A stretch of DNA of 64,000 bases from JAGSPQ01 sp038206395 (lineage in GTDB: Bacteria; Myxococcota; Myxococcia; Myxococcales; Myxococcaceae), in NCBI GenBank assembly GCA_038206395.1, contig JBBRAX010000011.1, positions 1 to 64,000 of the forward strand. Direction: 5' to 3'. The notes under the pieces are model-generated. The model worked only from the letters and a program-made list of their open reading frames with translations. It was not told where the DNA came from and made no database searches. Position 1 is the first letter of the stretch, and each line of letters starts with the position of its first letter. Below are positions 43,098 to 52,663 of the stretch, piece after piece. Position numbers and translations under genes: made by a program.

Positions 43098-44216
43098 ATG
43101 GCAGCGGGGGATGAAAGAAGGGCGTTGCTGGGGTTGTGGGGCACGCCGGGCCTTGGCTCGGTGGCACTGGCGGCGATCCGTGAGCGCTACCCGGATCTGG
43201 CTGAGCTGGCCGATGAAAGGCCGCTGAGGTGGCTGAGCTCGGTGGCGTTGAACGCGCCGGTACGAGAAGGGCTGCTGGGGCTCGAAGGCACGCCAGGGGC
43301 GCACGCCGATCGCATCCTCGAACGCTGCGACGCGCACCGCATCGCGGTCTGCTTCACCGATGACCCGCCGTACCCGCGGGGACTGTCGGGAATCGCGAAC
43401 GCGCCGCCGCTGCTCTTCTACCAGGGCCGGGGAGACCGCCCGAACGGGCCCCGGCGGCTCGCGGTCGTCGGCAGCCGGGCCTTCGAGCCGAACTTCATCG
43501 GCGCCGCGCGCGCCCTCGCGATGCAGCTCGCCACCCGCCTCACCCTCGTCTCTGGAGCGGCCCGCGGCATCGACCAGCTGTGCCACACCGCCGCGCTCGA
43601 CGCGAAGGGCGAGACGTGGGCCTTCATGGGCGGCGCCCTCGACACGCTCGATCGATCGCAGGCGATCATCGCTCCGAAGATTCTCGACGGGGGCGGCACG
43701 GTCTTCTCTGAGTTTCCGCCCGGCGTCCGCGCCGAGAAGCTCACCTTTCCCCGGCGCAACCGGCTCATCGCGGGCGCCAGTGATGCGGTGCTGCTGTTTC
43801 GCGCCAACGCGAGGTCCGGCGCGTTGATCACGGTCGAACGCGCCTTCGAGCAGCAGAAGCTGGTGATGGCGGTGCCCGGGCAGATCGACCACGTCACCGC
43901 AGTGGGCCCGAACGCGCTCATTCGCGCGAATCAAGCGAGATGTGTGACCTGCGCGAAAGACGTCTTCACCGACATGGGGCTCATCGCCACCACCACGCCC
44001 GAGGCGGAGGTGCATGGGGAAACGGTCGACCTCGAAACGCTTTCTCCCAATGCGCGACATGCGTTCGGGGTCCTTGGGCGGATTCCAGTCGATTTTGACT
44101 CTTTGCTGGGTCAGGCCCGGCCGCTGAGCTCGGGAATGCTGGCCAGCGCGCTGGTCGAACTCGAGCTCGCAGGATTGCTGGTTCAGAAACCCGGTCGGCG
44201 GTATGAGCGTCGGTGA
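43098..44216 (+). CDS. dprA: DNA processing protein DprA
   Basis: This 372-residue protein loads RecA onto incoming single-stranded DNA during natural transformation in the known family. The Rossmann-like domain has LAVVGSRAFEPNFIGAARAL, VSGAARGIDQLCHTAAL and FPRRNRLIAGASDAVLLF. The C-terminal ~60 residues look like the usual winged-helix (LGRIPVDFDSLLGQARPLSSGMLASALVELELAGLL). GVRAEKLTF and the GALIT loop are intact. It suggests at least a remnant of competence in this organism. Confidence 0.92.
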   Translation: MAAGDERRALLGLWGTPGLGSVALAAIRERYPDLAELADERPLRWLSSVALNAPVREGLLGLEGTPGAHADRILERCDAHRIAVCFTDDPPYPRGLSGIANAPPLLFYQGRGDRPNGPRRLAVVGSRAFEPNFIGAARALAMQLATRLTLVSGAARGIDQLCHTAALDAKGETWAFMGGALDTLDRSQAIIAPKILDGGGTVFSEFPPGVRAEKLTFPRRNRLIAGASDAVLLFRANARSGALITVERAFEQQKLVMAVPGQIDHVTAVGPNALIRANQARCVTCAKDVFTDMGLIATTTPEAEVHGETVDLETLSPNARHAFGVLGRIPVDFDSLLGQARPLSSGMLASALVELELAGLLVQKPGRRYERR

Positions 44217-44228
44217 GCGCAGTGTTTG

Positions 44229-44257
44229 TTGACGCCTCAGGTAGGCCCAACTAAAAA
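44229..44257 (+). promoter_or_regulatory. Promoter of the ExbB-ExbD run (TTGACG-17-TAAAAA)
   Basis: TTGACG (44229-44234) and TAAAAA (44252-44257) are 17 bp apart. A start near 44265 gives a leader of about 40 nt before the ATG at 44304. This is probably the main promoter of a long plus-strand operon. Confidence 0.6.
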
Positions 44258-44303
44258 CTGCACAGCTTTTCAACCGCATTGCGTCGAAGGGGTACCCTCC
44301 GAA

Positions 44304-45041
44304 ATGTCCGCCAGCATGATGATTCACCACGTACTCGATGTGGTGTTGACCGCAGAACCTGCTCACAAAGAAGGCGCCCTCGACGGGCTGATTGCCTTCT
44401 TCAAAGAGGGCGGTCCTTTCATGCTGATCAACATCTTCTGGCTCGCCTGCGCCCTGGCCGTCGTCGCCGAGCGCGTCGTGACGCTGATGTTCCGCTACAA
44501 CCTCAACGCGCCTCCCTTCATGGAGCAGGTGACGAAGCTGGTGCTCACCGGCAACGTCGATCGCGCGGTGAAGCTGTGTGGCGCCGCGCCGAACGCGCCG
44601 CTGGCCAAGGTGATTCGCGCCGGCCTGACGCGCGCGAACCGCGGTGAGATCGAGGTCGCCAAGTCGATTGAAGAGGCGATTCTCGAGAACAACCCGCACA
44701 TCTCGGCCCGCATCGCGTGGCTGTGGTCGCTGGCGAACATCGCGACGCTCTTCGGCCTCATCGGCACGATCGTCGGCCTGATCGGCACCTTCAAGTCGCT
44801 CGGCAACGTGCCAGCCGACCAGAAGCAGGCGCTGCTCTCGAAAGGCATCTCGGAAGCAATGAACAACACCGCCTTCGGTCTCGGCATCGCCGTGACCTGC
44901 ATCATCTTCCACCTCTTCCTCACCGCGTACGCCAAGCGCATGGTCGAGACGGTGGAGCTCAACGCGATGAAGCTCGAGAACCTGCTGGGCCGCCGCAGCG
45001 CCGGCGAGACCTCGGCGATGGACTTCGAGAAGGCGTCCTAG
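44304..45041 (+). CDS. MotA/TolQ/ExbB proton-channel protein
   Basis: This protein has 245 residues from the ATG at 44304. Three membrane helices sit at about 25-50, 135-160 and 180-205. The cytoplasmic loop contains GNVDRAVKLCGAAPNAPLAKVIRAGL. The conserved GLIGTIVGLIGTFKSLG segment lines the proton path, and a later NNTAFGLGIAVTCIIFHLF helix has the Thr. With the two following ExbD-like genes it should form a pmf-driven inner-membrane motor. Whether it energises Tol-Pal, TonB, or gliding (AglR-type) is not decided by the sequence. The CpoB-like gene nearby favours Tol-like or envelope work. Confidence 0.88.
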   Translation: MSASMMIHHVLDVVLTAEPAHKEGALDGLIAFFKEGGPFMLINIFWLACALAVVAERVVTLMFRYNLNAPPFMEQVTKLVLTGNVDRAVKLCGAAPNAPLAKVIRAGLTRANRGEIEVAKSIEEAILENNPHISARIAWLWSLANIATLFGLIGTIVGLIGTFKSLGNVPADQKQALLSKGISEAMNNTAFGLGIAVTCIIFHLFLTAYAKRMVETVELNAMKLENLLGRRSAGETSAMDFEKAS

Positions 45042-45051
45042 AGGAACCGGC

Positions 45052-45067
45052 ACGGCCTTCGGGCTGT
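45052..45067 (+). other. UUCG-capped hairpin between exbB-like and exbD-like genes
   Basis: ACGGCC and GGCTGT pair over 6 bp (one G-U) around a TTCG tetraloop. There is no T-run, so it is not a terminator. It may stabilise the upstream mRNA end and shift ExbB:ExbD stoichiometry. Confidence 0.4.
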
Positions 45068-45081
45068 CAGGTACTGACGCA

Positions 45082-45615
45082 ATGGCGTTCTACTTTTCCA
45101 AGCGGAAGATCAGGCCCAAAGAAGAACAGGAATCGGGTGAGTTGAACATCATCCCGTACCTCGACATCTTGATGAACCTGATCATCTTCATCCTCCTGTC
45201 GATGACGGGCCTGGCGGCATTTGGCATCTTGAACGTGTCCGCGCCCAACTACGGCGCGGGCGGAGGCGGTACCGAAGAGAAGCCGCCCCTGCTGCTGACG
45301 CTCGCCATTTCTCCCAAGGGCTTCTTCCTGGCTGCGACGGGTGGCGTGCTGCCCGGCCAGGCGGAAGGCGCGGTGGCCGCGGCTCCCGGCGAAGGCGTGC
45401 CGACGATTCCGAAGAAGGCCGACGGCACCTACGACTACGACAGCCTCAACACGAAGATGAAAGAGGTCAAGACGGCCTTTCCCACCGAGTCGAAGGTGGT
45501 GATCGCGGCCGACAAAGACATTCAGTACGAGGTGCTGGTGCTCTCGATGGACGCCGTGCGCGAGACCTCGGACCACAAGCTGCTCTTTCCCGACGTCACC
45601 CTGGGGGCCTTCTAA
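45082..45615 (+). CDS. ExbD/TolR-like protein (first copy)
   Basis: This 177-residue protein has a short cytoplasmic basic N-terminus, then ELNIIPYLDILMNLIIFILLS with the conserved membrane Asp that carries protons. An unusually Gly-rich linker follows (about 52-62), then a periplasmic domain. The latter ends in SKVVIAADKDIQYEVLVLSMDAVRE, the typical ExbD C-terminal strand-helix. It forms the stator-dimer partner of the ExbB-like protein. Confidence 0.88.
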   Translation: MAFYFSKRKIRPKEEQESGELNIIPYLDILMNLIIFILLSMTGLAAFGILNVSAPNYGAGGGGTEEKPPLLLTLAISPKGFFLAATGGVLPGQAEGAVAAAPGEGVPTIPKKADGTYDYDSLNTKMKEVKTAFPTESKVVIAADKDIQYEVLVLSMDAVRETSDHKLLFPDVTLGAF

Positions 45616-46197
45616 GTGACCGGCAAGACCGCCAACCCGGCGATGGACGAGGAAGCGCTCGAAGATCTGCAGCGCATGCGCTTTCGCAAGGCGATGGCGC
45701 GCAAGAAGCGCAACGAGCGCGAAGCCGAAGGCGAGATCAAAGAGCTCAACATCACCGCGATGATGGACATCATGACCATCATCCTGGTCTTCCTGATCAA
45801 GTCGTACGCGACGAGCTCGATCACCACCACCAGCTCGGAAGACATCAAGCCGCCGATTTCGACGACGCGGCTGACCCCGAAAGACACGATCTCGATCACC
45901 ATCACCACCCGGCACATTCTGGTGGGCGACAAGGTGCGGGCGACGCTCAACGAGGCGGGCGAGATCAAAACCAGCGACCTGTCGGGCCGCTTGATCGTGC
46001 CCATCGACCAGGCGCTGAAGAAGGAAATCGAGAAGCTGAAGTTCATCGCCGAGCGCAACCCGGGCGCTCCCTTCACGGGCGAGCTGTCGGTGATTGGCGA
46101 CAAGCGCGTGCCGTACGATCTGCTGCTGACGGTGCTCTACACCGCCGGCCAGAACGAGCTTCAGAACTACCGCTTCGTCGTCGTGCAGAAGGACTAG
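45616..46197 (+). CDS. ExbD/TolR-like protein (second copy)
   Basis: This protein has 193 residues from a GTG at 45616, directly after the first copy's stop. It has a longer, highly charged cytoplasmic N-terminus (RMRFRKAMARKKRNEREAEGE), then ELNITAMMDIMTIILVFLIKSY with the membrane Asp. The periplasmic domain includes ISITITTRHILVGDKV. A 1 ExbB : 2 different ExbD gene set suggests a heterodimeric ExbD stator, as in myxobacterial motors with two TolR-like subunits. Its TAG overlaps the trmFO GTG. Confidence 0.85.
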   Translation: MTGKTANPAMDEEALEDLQRMRFRKAMARKKRNEREAEGEIKELNITAMMDIMTIILVFLIKSYATSSITTTSSEDIKPPISTTRLTPKDTISITITTRHILVGDKVRATLNEAGEIKTSDLSGRLIVPIDQALKKEIEKLKFIAERNPGAPFTGELSVIGDKRVPYDLLLTVLYTAGQNELQNYRFVVVQKD

Positions 46198-47555
46198 TGC
46201 TGACGGTCATCGGTGGCGGGCTCGCCGGGTGCGAGTGCGCTTTCCAGCTCGCCCGCCTGGGTCACGACGTTTGCTTGCGCGAACAGAAACCCGTCAAGCG
46301 ATCGCCGGCTCACCAAAGCGACTCGCTGGCCGAGCTCGTCTGCAGCAACTCCCTTCGTTCGGACGACCCGACCTCTGCGATCGGCATGCTCCACGCCGAG
46401 CTTCGCCGTGTCGGCAGCCTGATCTTGAGCGCTGCAGATCTGACCAAGGTCCCTGCGGGCGGCGCGCTGGCGGTCGAGCGCGAGCTGTTCGCCAAAGAGG
46501 TCGCTTCCCGGCTGCTGCAGTCGCCGAAGCTGACCCTGGTGCCGGGTGAGGTCACCGAGCTTCCCGAAGGCACCGTGGTGATCGCCACGGGCCCGCTGAC
46601 GTCGGTGGCGCTCACTGATCAGCTCGCGAAGTACACAGGCGAGAAGCTCTATTTCTACGACGCGATCGCGCCCATCGTGTCGGCCGACAGCGTCGACGAG
46701 ACGGTCGCCTTTCGCCAGAGCCGCTACGGCAAAGGCGGCGGCGACGACTACCTGAACCTGCCGATGGAAAAGGACGCGTACCTCGCCTTCGTCGCCGCGT
46801 TGAAGGCGGGCACCAAGGTGAAGCCGCACGCGTTCGAAGAACCGAAGTACTTCGAAGGCTGTCTGCCGATTGAAGTGATGGCCGAACGCGGAGACGAGGT
46901 GTTGTCGCACGGCCCAATGAAGCCGGTGGGGTTGCACGACCCGCGCACCGGCAGGCGGCCGTGGGCGGTGGTGCAGCTGCGCTACGAAGATCGCGCGGGC
47001 ACCGCCTACAACCTGGTCGGCTTTCAGACCCGGCTCAGCTGGCCCGAGCAGAAGCGGATCTTCGGCACGATTCCCGGCCTTCAGAACGCCGAATGGCTGC
47101 GCATGGGGCAGATCCACCGCAACACCTTCATCGACTCGCCGCGGCTGCTCAATCGCGACCTGTCGCTGAAAGCCGAGCCGCGCATCTTCTTCGCCGGGCA
47201 GATTTCCGGGGTCGAGGGCTACGTCGAGTCGGCCGCCTGCGGCTACCTGGTCGCGCTGTCGCTTCATGCGCGGCTCACCAATGCCCCGTTCGTGCCGCCG
47301 CCAGGCACCACCGCGATGGGGGCCCTCTACCGCCACGTCACCGGCGACGCGCACCCCGAAGGCGCCAGCTACCAGCCGACCAACGTCGTCTACGCGCTGT
47401 TTCCTCCGCTGCCGGGGCGGGTGAAGAAGCAGGACAAGCGCAGCGCCTACGCGGCGCGATCGACTGCCGACTTCGACCTCTGGGCCGCCCAGGCGCCTCA
47501 CCCCGTGGCGCCGGCGGTTCCGGTGGTTATTTCTCAGGGCGAGGTGACGGCTTGA
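46197..47555 (+). CDS. trmFO: tRNA (m5U54) methyltransferase TrmFO
   Basis: This 452-residue flavoprotein methylates U54 of the tRNA T loop using methylene-tetrahydrofolate. The FAD motif VIGGGLAGCECAFQLARLG starts the protein. Family signatures include ELVCSNSLRSDD, YFYDAIAPIV, FEGCLPIEVMA and GQISGVEGYVESAA. The length is normal. The GTG start overlaps the preceding TAG by 1 bp. Its TGA overlaps the next gene's TTG (TTGA), so it is part of the motor operon. Confidence 0.95.
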   Translation: MLTVIGGGLAGCECAFQLARLGHDVCLREQKPVKRSPAHQSDSLAELVCSNSLRSDDPTSAIGMLHAELRRVGSLILSAADLTKVPAGGALAVERELFAKEVASRLLQSPKLTLVPGEVTELPEGTVVIATGPLTSVALTDQLAKYTGEKLYFYDAIAPIVSADSVDETVAFRQSRYGKGGGDDYLNLPMEKDAYLAFVAALKAGTKVKPHAFEEPKYFEGCLPIEVMAERGDEVLSHGPMKPVGLHDPRTGRRPWAVVQLRYEDRAGTAYNLVGFQTRLSWPEQKRIFGTIPGLQNAEWLRMGQIHRNTFIDSPRLLNRDLSLKAEPRIFFAGQISGVEGYVESAACGYLVALSLHARLTNAPFVPPPGTTAMGALYRHVTGDAHPEGASYQPTNVVYALFPPLPGRVKKQDKRSAYAARSTADFDLWAAQAPHPVAPAVPVVISQGEVTA

Positions 47556-49162
47556 GACTGGGAATCGCGGTGGCGGTGCTGGTGCTGGCAGGCTGCAAGA
47601 ACAAGGGCGCTGAAGACCCGAAGATCGAGATCAGCGGCTCCCGCGTCAGCTTGAACAAGGTGATGAAGGGCGAGGCTGGCGTCGGCAGCCTGGGCGTGAA
47701 GCTCGTCGGCGGCATCGGCATCGACCTGCGCGCGACCAGCGACGGGCAGCACCTCACCTGGCTGCAGGACGCCGAGAAGCCCCGAATCGAGGGGCTGCCT
47801 CCGCCGATGCGGGTGGGCGTGCTGTGGACGGTGGCGAGCAAGGGCTCAGACGCGCGGAAGCTGGGCAACGGCGTCACCAACATGCCAGGCGGGTACCTCT
47901 TCAGCCCCGATGGCCGCTGGGTGTTGCTGCTCGCGGGCTACAGCGCGGCCGAGCAGAGCGGAGAGCTGCGCGTCGCCGACCTGGCCGATGCTTCTGCCGC
48001 TCCCGAGCGCGTCGGCGGGCGCGTCACGTACATGCTGGCCAGCCCGGACTCGAAGCAGCTGGCCTTCGTCGACGACGGGGTCCTTCGCGCCGGGCCTCTG
48101 CCGAAGGGGCCGTTTCACGAGGTCGCGGGCCAGGTCGCCACCGCCGAGTTCTCGCCTGATTCGTCGACGGTCTACTTCCGCCGCCGCGTGGCGAATGCGG
48201 GCGGCCTGTACCAGGTGAAGCTGGCCGACGCCGGCAAACCGCCGCGGAAGCTGGCCGACCAGGTGGGCGACTTCCGGCTGACCCCCGATGGGAAGACGAT
48301 TGCCTACGCGGCGCGGCCGAGCGCGGGCAGTCCCAGCTACGAGCTGTTCATCGCCGACACGACGACGTTGAAGGCGAAGAACCTGGCGCGCAACGTGATC
48401 AACTTCCGCTTCTCGCCCGACGGCAAGCTGATCGCGCACAACGAAGGGTTGTCGCCGGAAGATCCAGGCGACCTCTACGTCGCCGACCACGCCAGCGCCA
48501 CCGAGCCGAAGCCACTGGGCGCCAAGGTGAAGGACTTTCAGTTCTCGCCTGATTCCAAATCGGTGGCCTTTCGCGAGAACTACAACGACAACGAAGGCGA
48601 TCTCGCCGTGGCGGTGATCGGCAGCGACGCGGCGGCGAAGAAGATCTCGCGCCGCGTGCGCAGCTACAGCTGGTCGGACGACAACCTGAAGATAGCCTTC
48701 ACCATTCGCGTGGTGAAGCCGATCACCTCGGTCGACCTCGTCGTCTGGCGCGTGGGCGATGAGGAAGCGACCAAGATCAAGCAGTGGGTCTACGACTACG
48801 ACTTCACGCCCCAGTCGGATCGCCTCTTGTTCCGCACGGACTGCAGCCGGGAAGGGAAGTCGTGCGATCTGCTCTCGCTGGACCTCGCGGATCTGAAGGT
48901 GCCGCCGAAGAAGCTCGTCGAAGCGATGAGCGCCTTCAAGGTTTCCGAGTCTGGTCAGCGCGTCCTCATCACCTACTCGCGCGCGCAGACGGGCGACTTC
49001 TACGACGTCGCGGTGCTCAACCTGAAGAGCAACGAGCGCAAGACGCTGGAACAGTTCATTCGCCTGCCCGCGATGTTCCTCGACAAGGAAGGCGGCAAGG
49101 TCGGCTACGTCGTCGCCGAGCAGAACAAGTCGGGCGTCTACGTCGCCGACCAGGTGCCCTGA
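47552..49162 (+). CDS. Beta-propeller lipoprotein (TolB/WD40-like)
   Basis: This protein has 536 residues from a TTG at 47552. Signal peptide and lipobox are LVLAGC. At least seven similar blades carry the SPDG/SPDS turn (FSPDGRWVLLLAG, FSPDSSTVYF, LTPDGKTIAYAA, FSPDGKLIAHN, FSPDSKSVAF). The fold matches TolB-type propellers. Following an ExbB-ExbD-ExbD set and a CpoB-like gene, it could be the TolB-like partner of this motor, but no Pal is present here. It is anchored to a membrane by lipid, unlike classical TolB. Confidence 0.75.
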   Translation: MRLGIAVAVLVLAGCKNKGAEDPKIEISGSRVSLNKVMKGEAGVGSLGVKLVGGIGIDLRATSDGQHLTWLQDAEKPRIEGLPPPMRVGVLWTVASKGSDARKLGNGVTNMPGGYLFSPDGRWVLLLAGYSAAEQSGELRVADLADASAAPERVGGRVTYMLASPDSKQLAFVDDGVLRAGPLPKGPFHEVAGQVATAEFSPDSSTVYFRRRVANAGGLYQVKLADAGKPPRKLADQVGDFRLTPDGKTIAYAARPSAGSPSYELFIADTTTLKAKNLARNVINFRFSPDGKLIAHNEGLSPEDPGDLYVADHASATEPKPLGAKVKDFQFSPDSKSVAFRENYNDNEGDLAVAVIGSDAAAKKISRRVRSYSWSDDNLKIAFTIRVVKPITSVDLVVWRVGDEEATKIKQWVYDYDFTPQSDRLLFRTDCSREGKSCDLLSLDLADLKVPPKKLVEAMSAFKVSESGQRVLITYSRAQTGDFYDVAVLNLKSNERKTLEQFIRLPAMFLDKEGGKVGYVVAEQNKSGVYVADQVP

Positions 49163-49187
49163 ACTCGACCGCGCGGGGTCTCGCGCC

Positions 49188-49193
49188 TACGAT
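49188..49193 (+). promoter_or_regulatory. Putative -10 box (TACGAT) of xerC
   Basis: TACGAT ends 7 nt before the GTG at 49201. The 38-bp gap after the lipoprotein stop leaves room for a secondary promoter. Confidence 0.3.
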
Positions 49194-49200
49194 CTGCAGC

Positions 49201-50097
49201 GTGTCCGACGAAGCGCACGTTCGATCTTTTCTGCGCCACCTCGAGGTCGGCCGCGCCGCGTCGAAGCACACGCTCGCGGCCTACGCCGGGGATCTGAAGG
49301 CCTTCGCGGCGTACCTGCAGCCGCAGGGCGTCGAGCTGCTGAAGGCGACCCATCTTCACGTGCGCGGGTTTCTCGGTGTTCAAGCGGTGGATCACGCGGC
49401 GACCTCCCGCGCCCGAAGGCTCGCGGCGCTCAAGGCCTTCTACGGCTTTCTGGTTCGCCGCAAAGTGCTCGAGCTGAACCCCGCCGCGCGGACGAAGACG
49501 CCGAAGCTGCCGCAGCGGCTGCCGCGCGCGGTGCCGGTGGACGAGACGTTTGCGCTGATGGACGCCCCGGATCTCGAACGCCTGTTGGGCCTTCGCGATC
49601 ACGCGGTCCTCGAAGTGCTCTACGGCGGCGGCCTGCGCGTCAGCGAGCTCGTCGGCCTGAACCTGCTGTCGCTCGACCGCAGCAATGGCCTCGTGCGCGT
49701 GCTCGGCAAGGGCAACAAAGAAAGGCTCTGCCCGTTGAACCCCAAGGCGATGGCGGCGATCGAGGCGTGGCTGCAGCGCCGGGGCGAGCTGCTGGGCAAG
49801 CCGCTCAAGGGGCAGGATCCGAACGCGCTGTTCCTGAACCACCGCGGCGGCAGGCTGACGGCGCGCAGCATCGCGCGCCACCTCGACGCCTACGTGCTGA
49901 AGTTGGGGCTCGAGAAGAAGCTGTCGCCGCACGCGCTGCGCCACTCCTTCGCGACCCACCTGCTGGCGGGCGGCGCGGACATTCGCGTCATTCAAGAGCT
50001 GCTGGGCCACGCGAGCCTCTCGACCACCCAGCGGTACACCCACGTCGGCTTCGAACAGCTGCAGCAGGTCTATGACAAAGCGCACCCCCGGGCCTGA
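49201..50097 (+). CDS. xerC: Tyrosine recombinase XerC/XerD
   Basis: This protein has 298 residues from a GTG at 49201. The N-terminal SAM-like domain has KHTLAAYAGDLKAF. The catalytic set is complete: Arg in GGGLRVSELVGL, Lys in VLGKGNKERLCP, HALRHSFATHLL, LGHASLSTTQ and Tyr in RYTHV. The length fits XerC/D, which resolves chromosome dimers at dif. The chromosomal setting next to hslVU and the absence of flanking att sites argue against a phage integrase. Confidence 0.9.
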   Translation: MSDEAHVRSFLRHLEVGRAASKHTLAAYAGDLKAFAAYLQPQGVELLKATHLHVRGFLGVQAVDHAATSRARRLAALKAFYGFLVRRKVLELNPAARTKTPKLPQRLPRAVPVDETFALMDAPDLERLLGLRDHAVLEVLYGGGLRVSELVGLNLLSLDRSNGLVRVLGKGNKERLCPLNPKAMAAIEAWLQRRGELLGKPLKGQDPNALFLNHRGGRLTARSIARHLDAYVLKLGLEKKLSPHALRHSFATHLLAGGADIRVIQELLGHASLSTTQRYTHVGFEQLQQVYDKAHPRA

Positions 50098-50740
50098 CCC
50101 GTTCAACAATCCGTTCTCGAAGGTGAAGCTTGAGGCGCAGAAGAAGCCCGAGCCGAATGCTCCGAAGCCGCCGCCTGCTGTTCCAAAGGCTGCCAGGAAA
50201 GAGAAGCCCGTCGCGATCGACGCAGAAGCGGCGATGTTCCTCGAGGCGATGGGCGAGGTGGTGCCCAAGCAGCAAGATCGCAAGCGCGCCGACGCTCCAA
50301 CCGTGCGGGTCGACCCGGTGAAGGTCGCGCAAGAAGACGCCGAGTCGATGGCACAGCTGGCCGAGCTGGTCTCGGGCGACGGGCCGCTGGAAGTCAAAGA
50401 GAACGAAGGTGCGGTGCCCGGCTTCGACCCGCAGGTGGTGCGGCGGCTGCGCACGGGCGGCTTCCGCATCCAGGGCACCCTCGACCTGCACGGCCTCACC
50501 CGCGATCGCGCGCTGGCGGCGGTCGACCCGTTCATCGTCCAGTCGCGGCGCGAAGCGAAACGGTGCGTGCTCGTGATCACGGGCAAGGGCCTCAACAGCG
50601 AAGCCCAGGTGCCGGTCTTGAGAAACGAGCTGGTGGGGTGGCTGAGCCGCGGGAAGCTCGCCCGGTGCGTGCTCGCGTTCTGCCCCGCGCAGCCGGCCGA
50701 CGGCGGTTCCGGAGCGGTCTACGTGCTGCTGCGCCGGTAA
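50072..50740 (+). CDS. Smr-domain protein
   Basis: This 222-residue protein has an N-terminal half that is charged and probably disordered. The C-terminal Smr domain (about 130-222) has GTLDLHGLTRDRAL, CVLVITGKGLNSE and a terminal SGAVYVLLRR. Smr domains nick DNA or cut RNA in known proteins; LDxH and the GKG loop are the conserved elements. The start lies 26 bp inside the xerC reading frame, so the two are coupled. Confidence 0.85.
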   Translation: MTKRTPGPDPFNNPFSKVKLEAQKKPEPNAPKPPPAVPKAARKEKPVAIDAEAAMFLEAMGEVVPKQQDRKRADAPTVRVDPVKVAQEDAESMAQLAELVSGDGPLEVKENEGAVPGFDPQVVRRLRTGGFRIQGTLDLHGLTRDRALAAVDPFIVQSRREAKRCVLVITGKGLNSEAQVPVLRNELVGWLSRGKLARCVLAFCPAQPADGGSGAVYVLLRR

Positions 50741-50743
50741 GTT

Positions 50744-50749
50744 GTTAGA
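50744..50749 (+). promoter_or_regulatory. Putative -10 box (GTTAGA) of hslV
   Basis: GTTAGA ends 9 nt before the ATG at 50759, just after the Smr gene stop. It could drive hslVU separately, for example under heat stress. Confidence 0.35.
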
Positions 50750-50758
50750 AACCCACGC

Positions 50759-51286
50759 ATGTTCCATGGGACGACGATCGTGTGCGTTCGCCGCGACGGC
50801 AAGACGGTGGTGGGCAGCGACGGCCAGGTAACGCTCGACAAGACGGTGATGAAGGGCAACGCCCGCAAGGTGCGGCGCCTGGGCGAAGGGCAGGTGATCG
50901 CCGGGTTCGCGGGCGGCACGTCTGACGCCTTCACGCTGTTCGAGCGGTTCGAGGCCAAGCTGAAGGAGCACCGGAAGAACCTGACCCGCGCGTGCGTCGA
51001 GCTCGGCAAAGACTGGCGCACCGATCGCTACCTGCGGAAGCTCGAGGCGCTGCTGGTGGTGGCCGACACGCAGAACACCTTCATTCTTTCGGGCTCTGGC
51101 GACGTGATCGAGCCCGAGCATGGCATCGCGGCGGTGGGCTCGGGTGGCAGCTACGCGCTCGCCGCGGGCCGCGCGCTGCTGGCGCACTCGTCGCTGACGG
51201 CGCGGCAGATCGCCGAAGAGTCGCTGAAGATCGCTGCTGACATCTGCATCTACACGAACACCCACTTCAGCTTCGAGGAGCTGTAA
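50759..51286 (+). CDS. hslV: ATP-dependent protease subunit HslV
   Basis: This 175-residue threonine protease forms the double-hexamer core. FHGTTIVCVRRDGKTVVGSDGQVT begins the protein; the mature N-terminal Thr is one of the TT pair after MFHG. MKGNARKVRR and GSGGSYALAAGRAL match the family. It abuts hslU directly (ATG immediately after TAA). Confidence 0.96.
   Translation: MFHGTTIVCVRRDGKTVVGSDGQVTLDKTVMKGNARKVRRLGEGQVIAGFAGGTSDAFTLFERFEAKLKEHRKNLTRACVELGKDWRTDRYLRKLEALLVVADTQNTFILSGSGDVIEPEHGIAAVGSGGSYALAAGRALLAHSSLTARQIAEESLKIAADICIYTNTHFSFEEL

Positions 51287-52659
<1,373 letters not shown>

Positions 52660-52663
<4 letters not shown>

Noticed and set aside
45052..45067. TTCG hairpin as terminator
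   Set aside because: No T-run follows and the next gene in the operon starts 15 bp later.
44304..46197. Naming the motor genes aglR, aglQ and aglS
   Set aside because: ExbB/ExbD/ExbD order fits, but TolQR and ExbBD paralogues look alike and the context does not discriminate.
49201..50097. Tyrosine recombinase as sign of an integrated element
   Set aside because: Length and motifs fit housekeeping XerC/D; neighbours are core genes, and I saw no att-like repeats or phage genes.
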